A DNA stretch of 64,000 bases from Haemonchus contortus (GCA_000469685.2 LS997564.1:25540459-25604458), one strand, 5' to 3'; counted from the first letter of the stretch, positions 37,410 to 50,254 are shown. Numbers and translations are program-made. The notes: generated by a model not told the origin, from the sequence alone.

Positions 37410-38600
37410 TATGTTACAACCTGAAATTGTATATGATGGGTATGCACTGACACCCAAAATCAATCGGAATAAAAACAGTGAAATAACGCCGCCTACCTGA
37501 AATGCGACCAGCTCACAGCTCACAATGCTGTGGAAGCAATGTTGGAAGGAATTTACATTTGAAGCCAATTTTTCCCATTATAGGGGACATTTCGAGTACT
37601 GAGAGAAGTGTTAACTGTTATTCAAAAGGGTGGTAAAACAATAACATGCCTTCTTTTGACAGATCTTTCGGTGATGGTTCAAAGCAACTACTTTCATTTG
37701 GGATCGATACGTGAGCTAAGCTGGCTATACTATAATAGAAAGGACGGTACCCGTGAAGTGGCATGCGGTCAGAGTTCTGGCGAGATCCCGTTTACGGATT
37801 TATCAACACCAGAGCTCTGGTAGCCTAAGCGAAACGGTTGCTGTATCCGAAAAAAGTTACAAGTGGTGTGTTCTAAGATGATGATGAAGCCTAAAAAGCT
37901 TGGGAAACATGGATGACTGCCTCGTAAGGTTGGGCGATAGCTCAAGAGCATTAATCTATCAATTGCTCCGCCGTACTGGCTTTGTTTTGTCTCGTCGTCT
38001 TGAACGGCCTTAACACCTTAGTGCTCCTAATATGGGACGTATGTACTTGATTGGGCGCCCAAACGTGCTAAGCCAGTTGCAACGACTCCCAGAAACTCGA
38101 ACAGCAGAAGATCTCAGCGAGGGAACCAACCTTTTGGGGTTTCATTAGCGTTGTCGTACTACTCGATTACGTGAGCAACAGTCGGAAAAGCCACAGATCA
38201 GGATTCGAGCTCTTTCAGGTCCTGTGGGTGATAATTCATTTGGAACGTCGAGCAAATAATGCGATTCTGCCGTATGTAAACGCTGTGTGGCATGTCCACG
38301 TTTCACGATTTGAGATTTTTTATTTCGTTTTAATTATCGTGACTTTCTTATGTTTTTCATATTGTTTAGCAAGCTCCACTGATTCGAATATGTTATTCTT
38401 TAATTGTTTGTGAAGAGCGAATGGAATCTGAGAAGATTGGAACAGCTCAAAATTTCTCAACAGTAAACAACCACCACTTCGAAAAAATGCCTGTGACAGT
38501 TCGAACAGGTATTCATGATGAATTTCACTGTGTCAAGCAATAAAAGATTTGAAATGTTAGTGGCCTTCGCTAGTCTTTTCTTGAGATCTCAGCAATTTCA
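37410..38600. other. Stretch without a supported gene
   Basis: Only short frames are seen. A possible minus-strand exon end at about 37496-37545 (FHSIVSCELVAFQ before a GTAGGC donor) has no identified partner. Confidence 0.35.
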
Positions 38601-38608
38601 AAACAGCG

Positions 38609-38773
38609 TTACGTTTTTATTTCTCTCAAAGCTTCTGCTTTGAGCTCTTCGGCTCTGTAAGTTGCCTCTCGATATTGGAAGTCCATGATGTTGACGATGA
38701 CGCTTATGATTGACGTCATGCTGTCGACTTCAGTAATTATACTGCTTTGGAAAAAGAAGTGCTTCTGCTGGAG
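38609..38773 (-). CDS. 3'-terminal coding exon of an unidentified gene
   Basis: After the acceptor TGTCTCTTAG, 54 codons run to TAA. The peptide starts LQQKHFFFQSSIITEVDSM and ends in an acidic-basic helix, AEELKAEALREIKT. Its composition (alternating hydrophobic and charged residues with no proline) suggests a helical or coiled-coil C-terminus. The exon is preceded by a 97-nt intron (38870-38774) with a GTGAGT donor. I do not recognise the family. The other two frames are closed by stops within 15 codons, which supports this reading. Confidence 0.6.
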   Translation of the reverse strand, partial: LQQKHFFFQSSIITEVDSMTSIISVIVNIMDFQYREATYRAEELKAEALREIKT

Positions 38774-38870
38774 CTAAGAGACAGAAGTATGGTCTCTACC
38801 ATCCTTGTTCATGAATAGCTGAGGTTTTGGAGGAGTCGATTAGTTTTTCAGATTGGCGTAGCCGACTCAC

Positions 38871-39106
38871 CTGTCCAATACTCTGCGAAAACTTCACCTA
38901 GGCGGAGAAGATTCTCGGTATCGGCCAAGTAGGTAAAGTCAAGCGTTTTCGCCAGTCCCGTTGTGATTATATCCATGTGGTTTTCTCAGTCTCAAAACCG
39001 AGCATAATGTACCTCGATTGACAGAGCAGAATGGTCTCACAAACAAATACTCCATTTCCGGCTGAGGCTCCAATGGAAGAACATTGCAGCCGAGCCTCTC
39101 CTATAC
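38871..39106 (-). pseudogene. Upstream coding sequence of the same unidentified gene, frame broken or mis-assembled
   Basis: Minus-strand frame one reads ASAGNGVFVCETILLCQSRY and then MLGFETEKTTW before TAA at 38969-38967. The overlapping next frame continues DIITTGLAKTLDFTYLADTE and NLLRLGE up to the GTGAGT donor at 38870. A single missing G after TGG (about 38973-38975) would join them. A second frame difference lies near 38893-38900, because the following exon is in phase 0 whereas this frame ends in phase 1. Alternatively, a nine-codon microexon (VKFSQSIGQ) starts after CTCCGCCTAG. Confidence 0.45.
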
Positions 39107-39612
39107 CTCAACATTTCGAAGTTAGATACTTTACATTTTGCTTTTCTGCTCTTCAATATATTTTAGCTAATACAGTGGTTTCCAGCTTCTTTACATAAGG
39201 GACACCGCCTGCTCTGCTGCGCGTCTTCGAACCTAATGGCCTTTCTCATGAGCTTTTGTCTCGTTCACCGAATTTGAACTGCTAATGTAACAAGATGCCC
39301 AAAATGAGGCATTATTAAGAGAAAATGACAGAATGCAATTAGCCACTTATAAAAAGTGCAATTCAGTCAATTTCATAGTTTAGACTTTTTTTTTTGAACC
39401 ACGCAGTAGATTCCAGCTGTTTCATACCCGAAAAATCCTTAAAATTGCAGTAGTATTTATCAGCTCAAAGGGTTTCAGCTTAAAAGGAATTGCTGTATTC
39501 GGCCTAACGACTGCCTGTAATATGACCACTAATAAACGACAATAAGTTGATCAGATCGACTAGATAGGCCAACCAAGGCTCCCATCCTCTGGGTCGATTG
39601 ATTGATACCAGA

Positions 39613-39710
39613 CTGGCTGCTTTCATAGTCCACGATTTGGCGAGCGACCAGTCGTGCGACCGATCGCGCGACTAGTCGCTCGCCAAATCGTGGACTATGA
39701 AAGCAGCCAG
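39613..39710. repeat. Near-perfect 98-bp palindrome
   Basis: The first 36 bases of the left arm, from ctggctgctttcatagtcca onward, are exactly complementary to the right arm ending at 39710. The centre is cgatcg (39661-39666), with two mismatches and a short gap in the inner part. It has virtually no loop, so it could extrude as a cruciform. A SINE-like fragment abuts it on the left (39560-39610). Confidence 0.93.
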
Positions 39711-40189
39711 CCCGACTAAACACAGAAGCATTGAGAATTGCTCATTAATGTTCTAATATGGAAACATTTACCACAAAGTTTAAAGAGATGATTGAAATTA
39801 TTTTAAAAATTTGGATACAAAGAAGACTTCGTAATGACTAGTATAATTAAGTGCATATATAGAAATAAATTTATATGTTACAAGTTTTCTATTGAGGATA
39901 ATTTCAATGAAAGTACCTATTTAGTTAATGGAATTCTGAAACAGAAATAGGCATTTCCAATAAAACAGTACTTCATGTTCATTCCTATCTTTGAATCAAA
40001 CAATACCTTTACCTATTCACTTTTCCATTAACCCCAAACCACTGACAAGCCTTAGGGGAAGGTAGAGACAATGGCCCGTCTGGTGAAGAAGCGAATTGAA
40101 TTATCTTTAGTTTTTATGGTTATTTTGTCTTTTTGATGTATTTGCCTATTGTCATTTTTATGCTCCACTTGCTTCAATTTGTTAAGTTT

Positions 40190-40316
40190 AACTTGTTGTA
40201 CATCAGCTGGCCACTGCAAGTCATTGTATAGGCCACAAACGCATTCAATCCTCTCTACGATCCTGAATGGAAGTCGAATGCGGGGCGCATCCCTCAGACT
40301 TGATTGATTGATTAGC
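40190..40316 (+). repeat. SINE 3' module with gattgattgatt tail
   Basis: Matches the 3' part of the SINE at 36893: cactgcaagtcattgtatag, cctgaatggaagtcgaatgc and ggggcgcatccc, ending in a tandem ttgattgattgatt. The tRNA-like head is missing. Confidence 0.7.
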
Positions 40317-43300
40317 ACTCGAGAGTTTTATCCTTTTTTCAAGCCAGTCAAAGGTCCAAGTTCAAAGGACCTTACGCTGCTAACATCAGTCACTGGTGTT
40401 CTTGCAGACCGAAGGCCTACTTTGAAGGCGTGGAGCCGTTCAATTTATTTCAAAGGCGACGACTTCATCTGTAAATCCGACAATTGTCTCCACAGTTTGA
40501 CGTTCGGCCTGAACACTTGAGATACGAGGCAAGCGCTCCTTGAGCGGGCCAGTAAAAGCACATGAATATGTGTAACATAGGCATAATTCAAAGTCGATCA
40601 TGGTAATTACTTAAATGAACTCCCATAAAAATACAGGGCTCAAGTTACTCTGATGCGAAAATCTACTTCATCAAATATTTTCTACTGATTCGGCCATTTA
40701 TCGAGCTATTTTCAACCTAAAAAAATCACCATAAAAGTAATTGACAAGGTAACGAAACCCAGGTGATGGTTTCACATGTAGCACCTATGGGACAAATACC
40801 ATCCAGACATTCCAAGCTTACAATTTTTCTGAGCATGTTTTTTTTAACTAAAGATGCCTTTCTGAAAGAACATCAAGCTGATCCGAAGAGGCACGGTAAG
40901 GTCAAAGGCGCTAGGACCTTTCTCTAATTCTAAATCCAAAGTGATATTGTGCGGAGTCGTCAAAGACCTGTCTTAAAGACAAGCTACGCTGTTGGCTGCC
41001 ATAAAATGGGAAAATTTATTGGGATCGATGGGAAATTATCTCTCTGCCAACTGTGCCATTATGCTGACATCGTTTGATTACCGGGCTTTCTATGGCCAAG
41101 TGCTAGAGCCATGCTCAGTCACTGGTTCAGATTCGAGGTCTCTCAGGACCAATTTCGCTCCAGAAAACACGTCACTTCAAGCGATTTTTCATTCCTATCA
41201 ATCGATTGGTCCATCCAGAAAAGTGTTAGTTGCAGCAAGAATGAACGAAACATCCTTCTGGAGTTAAATGGTCCCCCAAATTGTTCTGGAGACAGAATCC
41301 CTACATCCGTGGGTCGTAAGGAACAGGGCGAAGATTTTTTCGCTGTTCAAGATGACCTTGGAGCCACTTTCCGGAACGTGTCCCAATAGCCTCTTCCCAG
41401 AATATATGGACAAGCTGCTTCTGCTGCATTCATGCAGCAGGGGAGCCTTTGAGGGAAAATATCAAATGGTTATAAAATGAACAATAAAATGACAGCAGCG
41501 ATAAGCTTATGTCAGCAATTTGTGGATTGACATTGTACAGGGCTGTAGCTGTATTTTGTTCATTATAAAAACCCTTGTAAACTTTTTATTGAACTTATTG
41601 TGCGGTACTTCAGCACGGTAGGGTGCTGATAGGAGCAGCTCAAAAGAAAGGCTGAAGGTAGTGAAGGTATGGATTCCCTCAGAAGGGAGTCTGCTCGCCG
41701 TTGAACTGAGGCGAACCTGTCGAACCTGCTGTTCAATGGGTAAACAGTAATTTAATGGGTACTAGGGCCATTACGATTAGGATCAGATGCTACCGTATGA
41801 CATTTGCTAATTCGCAACATTGTGTGGCGCCTACCAGTCGCCATTAGCAGTGAATTTATGTCGATTTTGTCGATCGCTTTGTCGTCAGGTCCTCCACGTG
41901 GTGAGAAATGGTTTCTTTCACGGGCCGCTGCCTCCGCCCGCCCGCACCTCTACGACTCCATTACCCCGCTGTGTTTCATTTTCACCTACGCCATTACCCT
42001 TCTGGATTCCTAACCCACTTGATTTCCTCCTCCCCCCACACAAGCACGTCGTCGTTCTCGATGGAGTCCACATGATTGGAAAAATACCACCTGCACCGTA
42101 TGAATGCGTCCATTCTTTGATCATTACACTACATAGGAGAGTTGCGGATCGGGATCCCGAACGTAGCTATCATTCATTGCGTTTAGGACCGCCAGAGACG
42201 ACGTCTAAATTGCGATAAAAATGGGAGCGATTGCAGATTACGGTAGCCAAGCACCTGCTTGTGCAGGGCAGGATAGATGATGTGTGGACCGAACACCCCA
42301 CCCTGTTGTTATAGTTATTGACAGGCAACAGAGAACGACTAGGAGTGAGAGGCCTAAAGTTCAACTGAGTTCTGGTACTTCTAAGTTACCGAGTGCGCTT
42401 CAGCGATGGCCTGTAACGAGCTTCTCCCAAGTTACTCGTGGTATACATTCGGTTCTGATCGACTTTCTGAAGTGCTTATCACTGATTTCTTCGCCACTTA
42501 ACGGTTTATATCACTGCTCTCAACTATTCGGAAATATATCGAATTCCCTTTGAAGAGAATCTATACCCCGTTTAAGTGGAGAGTCGTTCTCCTCTCCTCA
42601 TCGAACAAAGACGGTCGCGGTGGTTTTATGTGTTGCGCTGATTTATTCTACGATCGTACACGACTTCTAGGCAATGTCGAGATAGGTAATCGATAAGTCG
42701 AACTTCATTTACTGATCAACTATCCTGACTGTGGATAGTCAGGATTCTGTTCGGTCGGCCTGAGAGACGCACTCTGCCCCGGATATTCAGATGGTGAACG
42801 ACCTCGAGTCGAGTTGATTCGTCTTTTCTCACAGGACGTCTCTGCATTATGGCCACATCGTCCGTTCTGAGGGGTTTCAGCCGTCGTCGTCCCTTTGCAA
42901 GAGATGTGCGTGCACTTTAGTGAATCGCAACACTTGAAACGACGCAGTTAACGACGTTGATTTACGATCAGATGGCGGCACGTCTGGTAGCAAACGAGCG
43001 CCTCGAACGAGCGAACACCGACGAGGAGAAACGCAACGGCCTCACCTGACACTGCAATACTTTGGTTTTTTCTTCGACATACCCAAGGGTTTCCCAGAAA
43101 GTAGAACCGAAAATAGCCATGCTTCCAGTACAACCGATCAATTACGTGTGGGCCATGAACATAGCCAACCTATCCAAAGCTTTCATGTCGATCGTTGTGC
43201 AGTTGTTCCCTGGGAAGCCAATATTGCTCCAAAACATATGCCCCTTTCCCCTGTGAACGGTTAAGGCCATAATTCTTCCAAAAACCCAAGCCATTCATGG

Positions 43301-46106
43301 TGAGGAGCAGACGTTTCAAATGGCCATGTGTGGGCGGATTCATATTTCTTGTATGGCTCGATTTCGATTCGCGTCGGTAGGGCCATTTTGGCACGGCCAA
43401 TCACTCACAGCCAGCACAATGAGCCGTTTTTTGATGAAGGGTTTTTGTAAAACCCTGGCAATATATCGTGAAACGTCGTCCTTCAACAGCCTATATGCAA
43501 TGTAGGCGATGTAAAATGTGCGCGGCCCTTCTGAATGAAGAGCGGAGGAAAAAGCGAGCTTCCCTCCTCCCTTTCCTGATGTCACCCCACAAGCCAGACT
43601 ACCACATGGCCGCTTCGCCGTTGACATTTCCAGAGATGGCTTCAGTGATAGCTAGGGATGGTAGCGCTACGGACGGGCTCTGTCATCGGTATCATCCCTC
43701 CGAAGGGGGCCTCTCTGCACTTCCCCCCTTCTTGCATGCCACCCAGTTTCTCAGTTCTAGTCGACAGTCCACTGTCGTTCACCCGTGAGAATGCAACATT
43801 AGTTACGTTAGAGAAAGATTTTCCCCGAGTGCTAGCTGGAGGGTGTAGACAACGAGAGTGGGGAAAAAGTTAACGGCGGCAAGCAGCGAGTCAGTGGGTC
43901 CAAACAAGAGACACTGAGAAGGCCACCAGAAAAAGGTGGACTCATATCAGTAGAATAGGGAGAGATTGATTCGAGCAACGAAACGGGTGTTCGGCGGCAT
44001 CCCTCTGATCTCGGGGAACCCGTGGCGTCGTTCGCCGGGGATTCAGGGTGGCGTGGTGGCGGTGTGGCGGCCGCCCGAAATGACCGCAGGCCACCCGTGG
44101 CGGCCAATGGGAACCGCCCTGACGTATTCCCGACGCTGCTCAATCACAATGCACTTTCCTCCTGTCACTTGTGTACTTCCTAGTCCACTAGTGCAAGTGC
44201 AATGGTGGCGATCTCTGTTCAGAATAAGTGTCATAAGTGATTATGAACAGAGTGATCCCACGAGTCTGTCTCTACTGTCTCATGTTCTCATACAGTGTCT
44301 ATACGTGGTTCTGACTGCACACATCGAACGCAATGTTCGGCCCAATGGTTTTTCCGTACTTTTAGCCGTCTGCAGCTCTCCGCACACATCGTCGTCTTTC
44401 ATTTCTCGGCGCTTTTTGTGTCTTTTCCGAAGCTCCGCCTTTTTATCAACATGCACTTGGTTCATGCATCCTTTCTAAACAACGTACACAGCAAAGCGCT
44501 AATCACACCTCAACAGTCGAGGGTCTACGCCTAGTTGCTCTCCGTCCGTTGCACTTTGTCCGTCTATCAGCCGATCTTTGTCCTCGCCACAACGTCACTC
44601 CACTGAATCCGCCCGATTTGGCTGCAGCCACGGCCTCTTTGCGAATCTCTCTGAGCTGCTGCAAAGACGACGGGGGAAATGGGAAAAGAAGAACTACAGG
44701 GCGGAACGGCTGTTGTCATCATTCGAACCGCCTATTACTCCTACGTATTTGTTTCCGTTGAATGAAGTCCAGGAGTTTCTACCCCACATTTTTCTCCCAT
44801 TGCAAACGTTTCTGGTTTAGTTGCTATTCCCCCCTGCTCCCCATCATCTCCAAAGGTTGCGGTTCCCACATTGTTCCCAAACTCTCTTCAAACAAATGTC
44901 ACTTTAGAACTAATCTACCGACTCCGTGGCCGACACTTGATCAATACCATAAATAAATTGATCACGTTCAGATAAACCTGGGGAATTCAGTGCGCATTCC
45001 CATCTCTCCCACCGAATCGCAGACCTCCAACCATCTCTTCATTTCTTCTCCATTCTGTTCCATTGAGCCACTGGAATGATCAGCTGAATCCTTCAAAGTT
45101 ACCATCGTCGTTCGCATACCCGTGACCTGTTTCCCCTCTCGTCAAAGCCATTCATAACTTCCGACGACTTTTAAAAAATCGGTTCACTACGGTTTGAGGT
45201 CAAGTGCGAAGAGCGAAATGATATTGAGATCTGGGGGATCGCCTAGAATTCATAAAGACAATGCAATGCAAATCGCAAGACGATCTAACTAGGCGGGTCC
45301 AGGTGACGACGATTACATTTGTATGATTCCTGTAAGTCCACTGAAAGGGCAAGATACCTATACAATGGGTTTCTTTCTCTGAGAATTTGTCATTTGCCTC
45401 CTACTCCTTGTCCTTACCTCTGAAACTTACCCGTTCTCAGATCACTCCGTTCAAACTGAGCTTCACCCTCGGCTGACGCCCTTGGCAGAGGTTGCTTTGT
45501 TTCCATGAGACACGCACCATCGACGGCTTCCCCTTTTCTTCGTTTCAATTCTGGCGGCTGTCGCGCACCGTTACGGCTACGGTAGGTTTTCAGCAGTGTC
45601 GCACGCCCCCTTCCCACCCTTCGCAACATTGGCCCTCCTTGGTTAGCCTCCCTCTTTTTGCCCTCTCCTTGTCCGTACAATCCTTCTGCGCTACTAGCAG
45701 AAGCGCATGCGAAGTGTGTTGACGAGTGAGTGTGGAGAGATCGCATCTCCGGTGCCAAAAACACGCTGACAGCTGGTATCGATTTGAATTTGTCACTGTC
45801 ATGCCCCCAGTATCAATTGAGATAAAACCCCGTCCAGGTAGGTGGTAGTGCGACCTAACACTAAGCCGGCGAACAAATCAGCTGATAAGTGAGAGTTTTT
45901 AGATGGCATCACAACAGCTGGTCAGGTGTGCCCTTCCCGTGTAACCTCCGCACTTCTGAAAAGGTTCCAGTCTGCAAAGTCATTCGAATTTACTTAGGAG
46001 AAGGGGCATAGCTAGAAATCATGGCTGCCCAGTGGGAGCTGCAATCTTTTGAAATAGGTAGGGCGAGTCAGTAGGTGTAGGTACCACCCAGACAGATTGC
46101 AACAGA

Positions 46107-46116
46107 GGGGGGGGGG
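46107..46116 (+). repeat. Mono-G tract, 10 G
   Basis: Uninterrupted run of ten G. A longer one lies 460 bp downstream (46573-46587). Confidence 0.95.
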
Positions 46117-46420
46117 ACCAGGACTGCTTGACCTCTGAACCCTTCGGGACTTGCACAGCTGACTTTTGAACTCGCAGGACCCTCCTCATTCCCATCAGCC
46201 ATCAGAACTTAGAATGAGGGGAAGTGGCTAGGCGTTCCTGCTAATCCCCACTACTGGCAAGCAACAGTGCCACTCTCCAAAGTCGTATGTCACCCATATT
46301 GCTGTAACAATTTTCTCAAGGTTTTCTCATTTTTATATTGTATGTTCAATTGTTGAAACACTGTTGCAGATTACTGTAACGAAAATGGATTACGCATGTA
46401 TGACTCCCTTAAGATAATTA

Positions 46421-46433
46421 TTTTTCTTTTTAG
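46421..46433 (+). promoter_or_regulatory. Strong 3' splice site (possible trans-splice acceptor) before a small ORF
   Basis: tttttcttttTAG, nearly all pyrimidine, 19 bases upstream of an ATG. An in-frame TGA sits immediately before that ATG, so an upstream exon could not read through in that frame. Confidence 0.5.
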
Positions 46434-46452
46434 ACCTCATTGTAATAATTGA

Positions 46453-46670
46453 ATGGTAGGTTTCGGAACCCGAACAGACGACGAGTTGGAGTTGATGGTG
46501 CACGATGACGACGCCTACGTGTTCTCAGCAGGTAACTAGCAAATTTTCTATTTCTAAAAATGTGTTGACGTTGGGGGGGGGGGGGGGAAAAGAAATAAAC
46601 CGCTCCCGCACCGCTCTATTATTAACATTTTCGTCTGCCTCCTTTAGGTGACTCGATTAAGTTGGACTGA
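46453..46670 (+). CDS. Possible two-exon gene for a 33-residue acidic protein
   Basis: Exon 1 is 46453-46531 (26 codons plus one base, donor GTAACT). Exon 2 is 46648-46670 after acceptor tcctttag, phase-matched, ending TGA. The peptide begins MVGFGTRTDDELELMVHD, continues DDAYVFSAG across the junction and ends DSIKLD; nine of its 33 residues are acidic. The intron (116 nt) contains a run of 15 G. The same codons could instead be the last two exons of a larger gene, entered at a weaker acceptor at 46459. No homologue is recognised and no AATAAA follows closely. Confidence 0.35.
46573..46587 (+). repeat. Mono-G tract, 15 G
   Basis: Fifteen consecutive G, followed by aaaagaaataaa. Such tracts are polymorphic and can form quadruplex structures. 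Confidence 0.95.
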
Positions 46671-46679
46671 TTGAATGTG

Positions 46680-49600
46680 GGAAGAACGGAAAGGTGGGCT
46701 GGTGATCTAGTTTGGTCCATGTCTATCTTTAGACTGCTTTCACCCCTCCACCTGAAGAAGAATTTATATGGATAGGCCATGTATGCCATGCTAGATTCGA
46801 ATTGACAAGGGCCATTGTCCTCGATCGTTGTCCATGCCTCATGAGTCGGGGGGTGAGTGACAACCTATAGAAATCGTTGTTAGAAAAAATTGGAGATGAG
46901 TCAGTGCTAAGGACCACCTCGTTCTTCGGTGAAAGCTCTTTCCTCAGAACTTCTTGCTTAGTTGCTCCGCTCTGCAATATAGGAGCAATGCCGCAAAAAC
47001 TAGGGCATTGGTCCTATAAAAGCCTATTTGAAGCCTGGATTGTCTCCTTAGGTTTTGTGGGAATAGAGTTCATTGAGAGGATGTAAATGAATTGATTTCA
47101 TATGGCCATGTCAATAGCTCCGAAGTCATTTGATTCTTTCCTAGGTTAGTGGGGTGATCCACAAATAAACGTGAACCGTAGACAACCGAGTCTATCAACT
47201 GTATAATATTCCTTCATAGATATCGTGCCAATAGTGTTACCGTAACCTACTTTATCGCGTTAAGAATGTTCCCTGATTAAATACATAAAAAAAACCGTTG
47301 ATTGCTGGTCAGTTTCTTGTTCAGTTGCGCTAAACATTCGTCTTCCATTTGCTACGCTGCAGAAATGCTACCGATACAATGATTTATGATTATCAGAGAT
47401 GCTCGAATCAGTGTGTCTTTCTCCCAGCAATTATTTGTAGGCCCCGATGAATGCGACTTTAGGTTTGGATCAAGCCCTGTAGAAGAGGGCTAAACGGGAC
47501 CTTCACTCTGCTAACCACTAGTTGCCAATTCAAGCTCACCTAAACATAAGCTGGTGAAGCCAGCGACCTCCAACGAGTAGAATCAAGTAAACTGGAATGA
47601 ATAGTCCTTGCTCTGGTTCACATGTTGGATCTCATTGAGGAGGCGTGAGGCTTTCCTGGCATCCTCTTTACCTTTCCGCTGGCAAAAGCACCGGCAATGG
47701 GCACCGCCTGAACATTATGGTTCACTCAGAGCAGTTCAGCGAAGGTACCATTGTGAGCTTTGAATTGGAATTACTACTCGCTACTTGATAACAGTCCTGA
47801 AATGATTCCTTCGAGGAGCCTCCAAGCGTCTTTTGCAAGTGAAAATGAGATCTTTCGAAAGCTTACGTGTTTTCCAGCAAGAGTGGAAATCGGTTTCTGT
47901 ATCTGTGGCATCTTTTTTCCATCAAGGGCGTAATCGCTCTGGAGGGGCTGCTAAAAATACACCCATGAGGATTAACATAGCTTCACATTATCTCTCTACA
48001 CTGGAAATCAGCCAGTTGTTGTTGAAAGGCGTCATGAGATACACCATGCTTCCTACTTCCACTTGAAATCGAAGAGGCATTGGAGTGTCTAGCGGCTTAC
48101 AGACTGAAGCAATTTTAGAATCAGTGCGTCATAACTCTTTTTAACTCAGTAGATTTTTCCATTTCGATTTCGATTTGGGGCTAGATGGTATTTGTTTGTT
48201 TACTGAGCTGACCAAAGTTCTCAGTCAAAAAAAGATATTGGGAAACAGTAATGGTATCGCAGGAAGAAAGAAGTAGACAAAAGGCGATATGGTAGCTACT
48301 TGCTCTCGGCACATCCCTACATCCCGAATGCCGATCCTCTCCCGTGTGCCCATCAAATTTACTTCCCCTGCAATCAGGGTAATGTACAAAAATGAAAGCA
48401 GAGACCGGCTTCCCGTCCAAGTTTCGACTCATCTCCCTAATCCACCACAGGATGACAACTGCTTTCATTTACCTAAGTAACCTTGATCAATGGAGAAAGG
48501 TTTTTTGTTGGCAAACCTTTCCTTCAACGCCGAAAGCGATATGCCGCTGTCTGAAGACCTTATTAAAGCCGGCGCCCATATTACGAATCGGCATCGACCT
48601 TTTTTTCGGTGGAAATGAACCTTCGATTGTCAGTTTTTCGAATATTTAATGACAATATGGTACAGTAGTCCTTTATATTTGGACAAAATCGTTAGAAATT
48701 TTCCCAGATCTACCCAAGAGATGATCCTTGATATAATGGGGCCATTCCTGGGTAACTTGGAGGATCCCATTATTCTAAAGGTAAAGATGATGATCACGAC
48801 TAACTTGTGCATAACTAGACCACCCAATCGGTGACGAGAGCACCGTTAGCTCTCAAGTTCAGCTCCGTCATTTGTTTGCGAAGCTCTTGGTCTGGTCAGT
48901 GCTGCAGGTTGCAAGCACTCAGTTATTAGGTTATTGACGTTGACGTCAGGGTTATTTGCCAGAATAGAGCTGGCGACAGCAGCTCGAAGGCTAGGCAATG
49001 TGGAAAAAGGCCAACCCTTATTCATAGAAGTTTGCGGGAAGGTGAGACTTCCCCATGCTACAGTAGCGTCTGTCTTACGAGTTTTTTTTTACTATTTTTT
49101 AGGAAAAGTACACCTGTTCTTATGGGTAGACAGTTACTACTGTAAGAATAGCATGGTTGTGATGAACCTCCTAGTTAGAGGGGTCAGCTTCATGGTCCTA
49201 CTTTGCTTAGTTGTTTCTGTTTACAATTAGACTCAAACCAAGGGAATGAATCGATGATGAGAGGCAGAAAAAAGCACTGGCCTTGAAGTAATTGTTACCA
49301 GGCAATTGGCCGCATTGGCCCTATCGTTCCCTTGCCTGATGTCATGCGAAACGGTTAGCCTCATTACTCAGGAGTAACCTAGAGATTAATCCTTCGAATC
49401 TGTACTGCGGCGATTTTCTTTGGGTGGCTTTTGTATTTGGCTTCGCTCCACGTTCAAGGGTCAAGGGAACTGGTACTGGTGTACTCAACGTTGGCCTGAC
49501 ACTCGTGGTAATTCTGTTCCGGAGAAGGGATGGCGGGGGGAGGGGGACAAGGTGGAGAGGGAGGGGAGGGGTAGGGGGGAGGTGAGAAGGAGAGACTTCC

Positions 49601-50250
49601 TTGTCCTTGAAGAGCGCCGACTGCAGTATTTCTTCCGCCTTGACGTAAATCTGGATCAGGACCGTTCATTAGGACGAGATTTCGATCAGGACGACTGATC
49701 AGGACCTGACTTGCTAGTGTGAAGGGATTGAGAAAAGAGACCGTCAGCCCGATACCATCTTCACTTATTCGAAGGAGCTTTGTGAAGAGATATTGACTCT
49801 GCCCAGATGATTCGTTCCAATGAGTCCGAAAATCATCAAATTTGAAGGTTCGTTGCCCTTTCTTCGCAAATGGGATGATGAGGCAGACAGTCTGGACTCG
49901 AGAGGATTCTTTGCGACCAATTTCGTGTTCTATTCAGGGAATTCCTATAAGGCATGCACCAACCAAGACTCTTCTCTGTCTTGCACCTTTCCACAGAAAC
50001 GGGAAATTTCTTCTTGAACGTAGTTGATTCCGTGAAAAAGGCTACTGAGAGGAATGCTTGATTGTGGGATTGACGTCAGAATAGCTTAGTTTGTTCTGGG
50101 ATCGAAACCATTTCCAACAAACCAACAGAGTTTTCCGCTTCTAATGAGTGACTCAGAGCATCTGCAAATTAGAGGAAGCATCGCCAATCGACTATAGTCT
50201 CACTGACACTGGATAATTGCTACCGTCATCACTTAGTTATCCTGAATTTG
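46680..50250. other. Stretch without a supported gene
   Basis: Frames are short. A purine-rich G-run region lies at 49521-49592. Nothing else is distinctive. Confidence 0.4.
49521..49592 (+). repeat. G-rich purine tract with quadruplex potential
   Basis: Contains ggcggggggagggggac, gagggaggggaggggt and aggggggaggt in succession: at least six runs of four or more G separated by one to a few bases. Confidence 0.8.
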
Positions 50251-50254
50251 TTAA

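Larger units (their letters stand above)
39720..46430. other. Long stretch with repeats and a GC-rich part; no gene established
   Basis: Contains a SINE 3' module at 40190-40316. GC content rises from about 41.9 to 45.8 kb. The longest frame is 45764-45414 (minus, 116 codons, rich in Arg, Gly and Glu), which runs into two adjacent possible donors (GTAAGT at about 45430 and GTAAGG at about 45415). It could be a first exon or simply GC-rich non-coding DNA. A 170-codon plus frame at 43966-44478 has no recognisable features. Confidence 0.35.
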
